NCBI GenBank assembly: GCA_017512805.1
Contig: JAFWES010000059.1
Coordinates: forward strand, 124,001 to 188,000
Length of the DNA stretch: 64,000 nt
Origin: Clostridia bacterium
Lineage (GTDB): Bacteria > Bacillota > Clostridia > Christensenellales > Aristaeellaceae
Direction: 5' to 3'
A program made the position numbers and the translations under genes. Under the pieces are notes generated by a model. It was given only the letters and a program-made list of their open reading frames with translations. It was not told the origin of the DNA and made no database searches. Every line of letters begins with the position of its first letter. Positions within the stretch are counted from its first letter, which is position 1. Shown here piece after piece: positions 33,842 to 40,995 of this stretch.

Positions 33842-34753
33842 ATGGCAAGAAAGCAAAGGAAAAAGGAAGAATGGGAAAACAACATGGTGGAGACCAAAAC
33901 CATCGCGGACAGGATTGTGGACGTGATCGTGTATCTTTGCGTAGCGCTGGTAGCGCTGTGCAGCGTGCTCCCTATGTGGCATGTGCTCATGTCCTCCTTC
34001 TCGGATGGTAAATCCCTGCTGGCCCATGTGGGCCTGGTTCTATGGCCTGTGGGTAGCTTCACGCTGGACGGTTACTCCCTGATCTTCCAGAACGCCAGTA
34101 TCGTGGGAGGCTATATCAACACCATCATCTATACGATCAGCTTCACAGTGATCGGTTTCCTGCTGTCCGCAGTCACGGGCTATGCCCTGAGCCGGGACAC
34201 GAAACTGAAAAAGCCCGTCACCATGGCGCTAATGGTGACCATGCTCTTTGGCGGCGGTATGGTGCCCACCTACATGATCATTCGGGCTTTGGGCTGGGTG
34301 GGTACGCCCTGGGCGCTGGTCATCCCGGGATGCACCAACAGCATGTACTGCATCATGATGATGAACGCTTTCAACTCTATCCCCAAGGAAATGTACGAGG
34401 CCAGCCACATCGACGGCGCGGGGCATCTTTCCACCTTGTTTGAAATCACACTGCCCCAGGCCATGAACATGGGTAGCGTGATCATCCTGAACCTGGCGGT
34501 CGGCCAGTGGAACTCCTGGCTGCAGGCTTCCATTTATGTGCCCAACAAAAAGGCTTTGTGGCCCCTGCAGCTGGTGATCCGCCAGATCACCTCCGAGAAC
34601 GCCGACTTCCTCAATTCCTCCAACCCCAACTACGCCCGTTATCTGATCCAGTTCGCGGTGATCATCGCGGCCATCGCGCCTATCATTATCGCTTTCCCCT
34701 TCTTCCAGGACAAAATGGAGAAGGGCGTCATTCAGGGCGGCGTCAAAGGATAA
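33842..34753 (+). CDS. ABC sugar permease, LplC/YtcP type
   Basis: A 303-residue partner permease with six helices. The start MWHVLMSSFSD region and the EAA loop (EMYEASHIDGAGHLSTLFEI) are typical, and it ends with FPFFQDKMEKGVIQGGVKG, the standard C-terminus of this subfamily. It ends the importer operon 17 bp before an intrinsic terminator. Confidence 0.93.
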   Translation: MARKQRKKEEWENNMVETKTIADRIVDVIVYLCVALVALCSVLPMWHVLMSSFSDGKSLLAHVGLVLWPVGSFTLDGYSLIFQNASIVGGYINTIIYTISFTVIGFLLSAVTGYALSRDTKLKKPVTMALMVTMLFGGGMVPTYMIIRALGWVGTPWALVIPGCTNSMYCIMMMNAFNSIPKEMYEASHIDGAGHLSTLFEITLPQAMNMGSVIILNLAVGQWNSWLQASIYVPNKKALWPLQLVIRQITSENADFLNSSNPNYARYLIQFAVIIAAIAPIIIAFPFFQDKMEKGVIQGGVKG

Positions 34754-34770
34754 TCAACGACGGCTTTCAA

Positions 34771-34800
34771 CGGCTTGCGCATCGGCGCAAGCCGTTTTTT
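34771..34800 (+). terminator. Intrinsic terminator of the importer operon
   Basis: CGGCTTGCGC, loop ATCG, GCGCAAGCCG, then TTTTTT: a perfect 10-bp stem. Confidence 0.92.
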
Positions 34801-34801
34801 C

Positions 34802-34830
34802 TATACAAAATCCGTGTTTTCGTGTATAAT
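34802..34830 (+). promoter_or_regulatory. Promoter of the sensor-regulator operon
   Basis: TATACA (34802-34807) and a perfect TATAAT (34825-34830) with a 17-bp spacer. It has no TCGGA half-sites, so the regulator genes are probably not under their own site. Confidence 0.6.
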
Positions 34831-34869
34831 GAAAAAAGAACGACTCTCTTTCCCGGGAGGGATTGACCG

Positions 34870-36285
34870 ATGAAATCTCTTCAGATGTTCAAGGGTTGGT
34901 TCTGGAGCCATGAATGCTTTCGTCGCCTGCGGCCCAGGCTCATGACGATGATCCTGGCCCTGGTGCTGCCCGTTTGCCTGATCTGTGTGGTCATCTCCGT
35001 CATTTCCATTGTGCAGAGCCGCGAGCTGACCTATCAGATCGGGAATAACGGACTGTCGTCGTTTCTGAAAACAGCGACACTTCAGTTTAAAGCGGACAGC
35101 TGGGATCCTCTTACGGATTTTCCTGCCGGAATATCCCAAAAATTCAGCCATTTCCATGCTTATGTGGAAGCGAATAACGGGAAAGTATACGTGTCCCTGA
35201 ATGGCAGCCAGGCCTTTTTGCTGTCAAATGACGGTTCTTATACCGAATCTCCGGAAGAATTTGAAGCGTTAAGGAAAAACCCTTATAAATATGAATGGCA
35301 GGGGGAGGAGCTGCCTTTTCGGGTTCTGGTTACCTTCCCGTATCATTTTGCACTGGTTCATGTGCCTTTTGTCCTTTGGATCGGTTTGATTATCTCCATG
35401 GCCACGCTGATGCTCAGCCCGTTTTTGTACAAACGGCTCCGCCTTGACATCCTCCAGCCCATGGACACGCTGCGGAATGCAATCGACACGCTGGGAACGG
35501 ACAGTTCTTACCGGATTCCGCCGCAATCCGGAAAAATCAGCGATGATTTTCTGATGATTTTCGATGACTTTAACCGGATGGCTAAAGAAATTCAGGCTTC
35601 TCACGAAAAAGACATCAAGCTCCTGGAAACCGAGATGGACAATCTGCGCCTGCAGGTGAATCCACACATGCTGCTGAACTCTTACAACACAATTTATGCC
35701 CTGGCGGAAAGTAAAAACTATCCCGTAATCCAGGACTATACGCTGTGTCTGGTGGATTATTTCCGCTATGTGCTGCGCCGGGGCCAGCAGCTGGTGACGG
35801 TTCGGCAGGAGCTGGAATTTGTGAATAATTTCATCCGCATTCAGCGCATCCGTTTTCCGAGCCGCTTTTCCTATGTATATCAGGCCGAAGAGGAATGCCT
35901 TGCCGCCCGGATCCCGCCGCTGCTGATTGAAAACTTTGTGGAAAACGCCATCAAGTACGCGCTGGAGCCCAGGGAAGCCATCGAAATCGTGGTCTCCGTG
36001 CGGAAAGAGCAGAATAGGAACGGAAAGGATGCCCTGCACATCGCCATTACCGATACGGGCAGCGGCATCCTGCCGGAAGTGCTGGAAAAGCTGAAGGCCC
36101 GCGAACCCTATATAGACGAAAGCGGGAAAAAGCATATCGGCATCTATAATTGTCTGCGGCGAATCGAGCTGTTTTATGGGGAAGAAGGAGAGGTGAATTT
36201 TTCCAGCGAAAAAGGAAAAGGGACGCAGGTCTACATGGTGGTGCCATTTCTTGCATCGGACAATGAAGAAGAGGAGCGTACATGA
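34870..36285 (+). CDS. YesM-type sensor histidine kinase
   Basis: A 471-residue membrane kinase of the LytS/YesM class. A first membrane helix (about 24-48), a short extracytoplasmic domain (about 49-160) and a second helix (about 163-185) lead to a HAMP-like linker, then the His_kinase domain with the phospho-acceptor His266 in LQVNPHMLLNSYN and an ATPase domain with ENFVENAIKYAL, ITDTGSGI and HIGIYNCLRRI. The sensor domain is only about 110 residues, against about 250 in typical YesM proteins, so it may sense a complex with the binding protein rather than the sugar itself. It overlaps the regulator gene by 4 bp. Confidence 0.9.
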   Translation: MKSLQMFKGWFWSHECFRRLRPRLMTMILALVLPVCLICVVISVISIVQSRELTYQIGNNGLSSFLKTATLQFKADSWDPLTDFPAGISQKFSHFHAYVEANNGKVYVSLNGSQAFLLSNDGSYTESPEEFEALRKNPYKYEWQGEELPFRVLVTFPYHFALVHVPFVLWIGLIISMATLMLSPFLYKRLRLDILQPMDTLRNAIDTLGTDSSYRIPPQSGKISDDFLMIFDDFNRMAKEIQASHEKDIKLLETEMDNLRLQVNPHMLLNSYNTIYALAESKNYPVIQDYTLCLVDYFRYVLRRGQQLVTVRQELEFVNNFIRIQRIRFPSRFSYVYQAEEECLAARIPPLLIENFVENAIKYALEPREAIEIVVSVRKEQNRNGKDALHIAITDTGSGILPEVLEKLKAREPYIDESGKKHIGIYNCLRRIELFYGEEGEVNFSSEKGKGTQVYMVVPFLASDNEEEERT

Positions 36286-37052
36286 ACATCTTGATTGTGG
36301 ACGATGAACAATTCGCTATCCAGGGAATGCTGGATGGCATCAACTGGGATATGCTGGGCTTTGACAAGGTTTTGACAGCCTGCAGCTATGAAGAGGCCGT
36401 GAGCATCGTCAAAAAAACCTATGTGGATATCCTTGTCAGCGATATTGAAATGCCGGGTGAAAGCGGGCTCAGGCTGATCGCTTACATGAACGAGCACAGC
36501 GCGAATACGGAATGTATCATTTTGACCTGTCATGACGAATTTGACTATGCTCAGACTGCTGTGCGCCTGAACTGTATGGAATATGTACTCAAGCCTGTCC
36601 GGTATCAAAAGCTTACCGAGATCCTTCTTCGGGCCAAGGAGAAGGTGAATCAACGGCGGCAGAATGAACAGATCCGCCAATACGGGCAGCAGTTTATTGA
36701 TTCTCTGGCGAAGGAAACAAAAGGAGACGCAGTGAACGCGCTGGAAATGGCTGTAGGGTACATTGACAGCCACCTGGCGGAGGAGCTTTCCGTTCGGGAT
36801 TTAGCCACGCTGTGCTATGTGAGCGCGGATCACCTGACCCGTCTTTTCAAGAAAAAATACGGCATGACTGTTTCGGAATACATTCAGGAGAAGCGCATTC
36901 GCCTTGCCGGAGAGTTGCTGCAGCGGGAAGATCTGACCATTTCCATGGTCGCCAACACGGTGGGCTTCGGCAATTATTCCTACTTTACCGAACAATTCAA
37001 AAAACACTATGGCATGACGCCCCGGGAGTATCAGAAGCAGATCCGCAAGTAG
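36282..37052 (+). CDS. YesN-type response regulator, AraC DNA-binding domain
   Basis: A 256-residue regulator. Residues 1-120 are a receiver domain: acidic pocket in LIVDDEQ, phospho-acceptor Asp54 in LVSDIEMPGESG, and lysine in VLKPV. Residues about 150-256 are two AraC helix-turn-helix motifs: LATLCYVSADHLTRLFKKKYG and FGNYSYFTEQFKKHYGMTPREY. It is shorter than usual YesN proteins (about 350-540 residues) because the linker is minimal. It is the best candidate for binding the four tandem TCGGA sites in this locus. Confidence 0.92.
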   Translation: MNILIVDDEQFAIQGMLDGINWDMLGFDKVLTACSYEEAVSIVKKTYVDILVSDIEMPGESGLRLIAYMNEHSANTECIILTCHDEFDYAQTAVRLNCMEYVLKPVRYQKLTEILLRAKEKVNQRRQNEQIRQYGQQFIDSLAKETKGDAVNALEMAVGYIDSHLAEELSVRDLATLCYVSADHLTRLFKKKYGMTVSEYIQEKRIRLAGELLQREDLTISMVANTVGFGNYSYFTEQFKKHYGMTPREYQKQIRK

Positions 37053-37058
37053 CATTCA

Positions 37059-37122
37059 TGTCGGATCAGCAGGATTTTTCATCGGATTTCATACAGCATT
37101 TTTCCTCCGCCAATGGCATAAT
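37059..37122 (+). promoter_or_regulatory. Regulator site and -10 for the secreted-protein gene
   Basis: TGTCGGAT (starting 37059) and CATCGGAT (starting 37080), 21 bp apart, then 30 bp, then CATAAT (37117-37122). It lies 7 bp after the regulator gene. Confidence 0.72.
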
Positions 37123-37199
37123 GGCGCCATCAGCACGGATAATGGTTCCGTGTAAGAACAAACAATCCATCCGCAAGATGGCAAGGAGGAAAAAACACC

Positions 37200-38264
37200 A
37201 TGAAAAAAGCGATCGCCCTGCTGCTTTGCCTGGTCCTGACACTTTCACTGGCTGCTTTCGCTCAGGCGGAAGGCGAAGTACCCAACCTGGCTGGCACCTA
37301 CTATTCCTACGGCTATGATGTGGGTACCATGTTCATGAATTACTATATCCACTTTTACGATGAGATTCCCGGCCTCGGCAAAGTATTCCACGCCGGCATG
37401 TGCATGGATCAGATCACCTTTGACGGCACCTATGAAGTGATCGCCGAAGAGCGAGCCTACAGCGTGGCCATGGACCGCGCCGCCAGCGAAGCGGGCACCA
37501 TGACCGAAGCCACCGCTCCCTATACCGTGGTTTTCTATGATTTCGACGGCACGGAAATCGACCGCTGCGCCATGGACGCCGAGCATATTTACAATGACAT
37601 GGCTGCAATCACCGGCGTGGGCGGCGACCACTGTGCCCTGAACCTGGACACCGACCCCGAAAACAGCAAGTTCGCCGCCCAGTATGCCAGCGAGCCCGCT
37701 GTGGAGCTGCTGAGCCTCATCAATCCTGATGACGACACCGCGACTCTGAAGCTCAAGGTCAACGGCAAGTATGAGGACCTGATTGTCTTCTTCGTGGAAG
37801 GCACCTATGCCATGAATGCTGATCAGACCGAAATCACCCTGACGCCTGATTCTGAGAGCGATGAAGGTGCGAAGGTGACCAAGAATGAAGACGGAACCTA
37901 CACCTATGTTTCCGACAGCGGTGAAGAAGTGGCGCTGGTGGAAGTGAAGCCCGTGGAAGTGGCCTATGCTCTGAAAGGCGAAATTCCTGTGCCCGGCATG
38001 GAAGGAACCAACGCCGAGTTCATCTGCAATCTGCTGAGCGACAACACGGTGCAGCTGTATGCCGACTTCATGGGCAACAAAATGGATGTGGACAAGGGCA
38101 CCTATGAGATCGACATGACTACTTATTCCTTCATCATTCACTTCGAGGCTGCTGGCGATCTGACCACCGAAGGCTATGCCGCCGATATGGTGCTCAACTA
38201 CAAGGTGGACGATGTGCAGCCCTTCGGTGCCATCGAACAGACCCTGAAGTTCGTGACGGAGTAA
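37200..38264 (+). CDS. Secreted protein of unknown function, co-regulated with the glycan locus
   Basis: A 354-residue protein with a clear Sec signal peptide: MKKAIALLLC, a hydrophobic stretch, and a probable cleavage after AFAQA. The mature part is acidic and beta-rich with repeated short units such as GTYYSYGYD, GTYEVIAEE, GTYAMNADQTEITLTPD, GTYTYVSDSG and GTYEIDMTT. I recognise no domain. The G-T-Y start of several units suggests lipocalin-like or beta-sandwich repeats. There is no lipobox, sortase motif or S-layer homology domain. It has its own copy of the regulator site and a good ribosome site (AAGGAGG, 9 bases before ATG). It may bind glycan outside the cell; that is a guess. Confidence 0.75.
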   Translation: MKKAIALLLCLVLTLSLAAFAQAEGEVPNLAGTYYSYGYDVGTMFMNYYIHFYDEIPGLGKVFHAGMCMDQITFDGTYEVIAEERAYSVAMDRAASEAGTMTEATAPYTVVFYDFDGTEIDRCAMDAEHIYNDMAAITGVGGDHCALNLDTDPENSKFAAQYASEPAVELLSLINPDDDTATLKLKVNGKYEDLIVFFVEGTYAMNADQTEITLTPDSESDEGAKVTKNEDGTYTYVSDSGEEVALVEVKPVEVAYALKGEIPVPGMEGTNAEFICNLLSDNTVQLYADFMGNKMDVDKGTYEIDMTTYSFIIHFEAAGDLTTEGYAADMVLNYKVDDVQPFGAIEQTLKFVTE

Positions 38265-38277
38265 TCATTTACAAATC

Positions 38278-38335
38278 ATCAGAGGCTGCCTCTGATCAAC
38301 TCAGTGCCGCCGCCCGTATTGGACGGCGGCCTTTT
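38278..38335 (+). terminator. Two hairpins after the secreted-protein gene
   Basis: First hairpin ATCAGAGGC-T-GCCTCTGAT (38278-38296), too tight to be a good terminator. Second hairpin GCCGCCGCCC/GGACGGCGGC (38306-38330) followed by CTTTTC. The ribosome site of the next gene is only a few bases later, so this is probably a leaky terminator that lowers transcription into the next run of genes. Confidence 0.65.
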
Positions 38336-38355
38336 CAAAAAAGGAGATTCCTTCC

Positions 38356-39420
38356 ATGCAGCGTGCGTTTTATCCCGGTCAGGAATGGCTGGATACCAAC
38401 GGCAAGCCCATCCAGGCCCACGGCGGCAGCATTTTGACTGTGAACGGCATCCATTACTGGTACGGCGAAAACAAGGAAAAGACCAACGGAAAGAACGGCA
38501 TCTGGCATTGGGGTGTGCGCTGCTACCGTTCCCGAGACCTCTATAACTGGGAGGACTGCGGGCTGATCATCCCGCCGGATGAAACAGACGAGCAATCCCC
38601 CCTGCACCCCGCCAGCATGATGGACCGGCCTCATATCCTGTACAACCAGCGGACAAAGCAATACGTCTGCTGGCTGAAAATCATGGAGAAAAACGGGGAA
38701 CAGACCGAAACGGTGCTGACCGCAGAACGGATCACGGGGCCGTATACGATTGTCCGCAAGGGGCTGCGCCCGCTGGGCATGAGCGCCGGGGATTTCGACC
38801 TGGCTGCCGCGCCGGATGGGAAAGGCTACTATTTCTTTGAGCGGGTGCACAGTGAAACCATCATCGCCGATCTGACGGAGGATTATACCAATGTGACCGG
38901 CTATTACTCAACGCACTTCCCCCAGGCTCAGCCGCCCTTTGTGCGGGAAGCCACGGCGCATTTTGTGCGGCGCGGCAAGCACTATCTGGTTACCTCCGGT
39001 ACCACAGGCTATCTGCCCAATCCTTCCCAAATCGCCGTAGCGGATACCTGGCACGGGCCGTATAGGGTGCTGGGCGACCCCCATCCCGGGGACGAAAGCC
39101 AAACCTCCTTCCATTCGCAGATCACTTCGGTATTCAAGGTGCCGGGCAAGCGGGATCTGTACATCGCCCTGGCGGATCGCTGGGCTCCAGCGTTGATGCA
39201 CCTGCGCTATCAGGATTACGGCGAATGGTTTCGCCTGCGGTTTGCGGAAGAAAGAACGCCTGCAGAAGAAGCCCGCATGGCGGAATTGCAAAAGCTGCTG
39301 CCTCCGGACAGCGCGATGGATACCTCCAAAGCGCGCTATGTGTGGCTACCTTTCCGTTTCGAGGGAGAGATGGGTATTCTGGACTGGCGGGATCAATGGA
39401 GCCTGGACGAATTTGAGTAA
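38356..39420 (+). CDS. GH43-like propeller glycosidase
   Basis: A 354-residue single-domain protein. GGSILTVNGIHYWYGENKE and WGVRCYRSRDLYNWEDCG are characteristic of the GH43 clade that includes exo-beta-1,3-galactanases and relatives; MDRPHILYN and FDLAAAPDGKGYYF follow in the usual order. The invariant Asp at the first blade of classical GH43 is not in the usual D-P context here (it reads QAHGGS), which is normal for this clade. No signal peptide. First gene of the long rightward run; 14 bp to the next gene. The call to GH43 is by fold pattern and the substrate is open. Confidence 0.72.
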   Translation: MQRAFYPGQEWLDTNGKPIQAHGGSILTVNGIHYWYGENKEKTNGKNGIWHWGVRCYRSRDLYNWEDCGLIIPPDETDEQSPLHPASMMDRPHILYNQRTKQYVCWLKIMEKNGEQTETVLTAERITGPYTIVRKGLRPLGMSAGDFDLAAAPDGKGYYFFERVHSETIIADLTEDYTNVTGYYSTHFPQAQPPFVREATAHFVRRGKHYLVTSGTTGYLPNPSQIAVADTWHGPYRVLGDPHPGDESQTSFHSQITSVFKVPGKRDLYIALADRWAPALMHLRYQDYGEWFRLRFAEERTPAEEARMAELQKLLPPDSAMDTSKARYVWLPFRFEGEMGILDWRDQWSLDEFE

Positions 39421-39434
39421 GGGGTGTTGCCGCA

Positions 39435-40982
39435 ATGAAGCAGTATGAAATGTTCGAGCTTGTTTTTCCCGGCGAAGCGCTGACGGACCGCTGGGCGCAG
39501 ATCGATCTGACGACGGAATTTGCCTGCGGCGATACCGTCAAAACCGTCAAAGGCTTTTATGATGGCGACGGGCGATATATCGTCCGCTTCCTCCCGGAAA
39601 TCGCCGGGGAATGGCATTGGCGCGTTACCGGCGCGGTGAACGCCGAAGGAACGGAAATCAGCGAAGCGGCGAACGGTGCGCACGGACTGGTTAAAGCCGT
39701 CGATACCCATTTTGAATACGAAGACGGCTCGCTGTTTATCCCCTTCGGCACCACGGTGTACGCCCTGGCTCACCAGGACGACGCGCTGGTAGAGCAGACC
39801 CTGCAGAGCCTGAAAGCCGCTCCCTTCAACAAGGTGCGCATGTGTGTGTTCCCCAAGCATTATGATTACAACCACAATGAACCACCTTATTATGCCTTTG
39901 AAAAAAAGGCCGATGGCTCCTGGGATGTGAACCGTCCCTGCATCGCTTTCTGGCATCGGTTTGAAAAAATATTGCAACGAATTGCGGAAATGGACATTCA
40001 GATTGATTTGATTCTGTTCCATCCCTATGACCGGTGGGGTTTTTCCAGGCTGCCGCAGCGGGACAACCTGATTTATCTGGATTACCTGCTGCGCCGCCTG
40101 GCCGCGTTCCCGAACATCTGGTGGAGCCTGGCCAACGAATACGATCTGAACATGGATGATAAATCCCTTATCGATTGGGAAGAAATCGAGGAATTTGTGG
40201 CGGGCAATGATCCGTACTGTCATCTGCTGTCCAACCACAACTGCATGTGCTTCTGGGACGTAACCCGGCCCAACATCACCCACGCAAGCCTGCAAACCAA
40301 GGGATTATCCGAAATTCCCCGGTGGATCCGGGAATACAAAAAGCCCGTGGTGATCGACGAATGCTGCTATGAGGGCAATCTTCCGCACTTCTGGGGCAGC
40401 ATATCCGGGCAGGAAATGGTGCGACGCTTCTGGCGCTGCTATGCTTCCGGCGCGTACTGCACCCACGGAGAGACGTTCCTTTCCGATGACGAGATTCTCT
40501 GGTGGGCAAGGGGCGGAAAGCTTAAAGGCGAAAGCCCCGAGCGCATCGCTTTCCTGCGTCTGATTATGGAAAGCCTGCCTGGGCCGCTGACACCCAGGGA
40601 GGATAACATCTGGTCGGTTGTGCTCAAGGAGGGAGAAGAGCTGGATCAGGGCTTGTCCTCCGTGCCTGCGGAAATGCAAGGCTTTTGCCGGCTGCTCTCG
40701 GCCAGTATCCACCGGATGAGCGCGCAGGACCGCACAGCCCACCTGGGCGGAGAACACGCCTGGGAGGCTCATTGCGGCGAGGAAGCGTACCTGACTTATT
40801 TCGATCTGCAATGCTACGGCGAACAGACCGTGAAGTTGCCAGAGGACAAGCTTTATAAGGCCGAACTGATCGACGTGTGGAACATGACCCGGGAAGTGAT
40901 CGCCCAAAACATCAGTGGCGAAACCAAGCTGACCTTGCCCGGGCGGGACAATCTGGCTTTGCTGATCACGCGAATCAAATAA
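39435..40982 (+). CDS. DUF5060/DUF4038-like putative glycosidase
   Basis: A 515-residue protein with three parts: an N-terminal beta-sandwich like DUF5060 (VKGFYDGDGRYIVRFLPEIAGEWHWRV), a TIM barrel (about 100-400), and a C-terminal beta domain like DUF5605. In the barrel LANEYD after strand 4 and VIDECCYEG after strand 7 supply the two glutamates expected for a clan GH-A retaining hydrolase. The DUF4038 relatives include the GH140 apiosidases, so a pentose- or apiose-directed activity is possible but unproven. No signal peptide. Between the GH43-like and GH3 genes. Confidence 0.72.
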   Translation: MKQYEMFELVFPGEALTDRWAQIDLTTEFACGDTVKTVKGFYDGDGRYIVRFLPEIAGEWHWRVTGAVNAEGTEISEAANGAHGLVKAVDTHFEYEDGSLFIPFGTTVYALAHQDDALVEQTLQSLKAAPFNKVRMCVFPKHYDYNHNEPPYYAFEKKADGSWDVNRPCIAFWHRFEKILQRIAEMDIQIDLILFHPYDRWGFSRLPQRDNLIYLDYLLRRLAAFPNIWWSLANEYDLNMDDKSLIDWEEIEEFVAGNDPYCHLLSNHNCMCFWDVTRPNITHASLQTKGLSEIPRWIREYKKPVVIDECCYEGNLPHFWGSISGQEMVRRFWRCYASGAYCTHGETFLSDDEILWWARGGKLKGESPERIAFLRLIMESLPGPLTPREDNIWSVVLKEGEELDQGLSSVPAEMQGFCRLLSASIHRMSAQDRTAHLGGEHAWEAHCGEEAYLTYFDLQCYGEQTVKLPEDKLYKAELIDVWNMTREVIAQNISGETKLTLPGRDNLALLITRIK

Positions 40983-40995
40983 AGGAGAAACGGCT

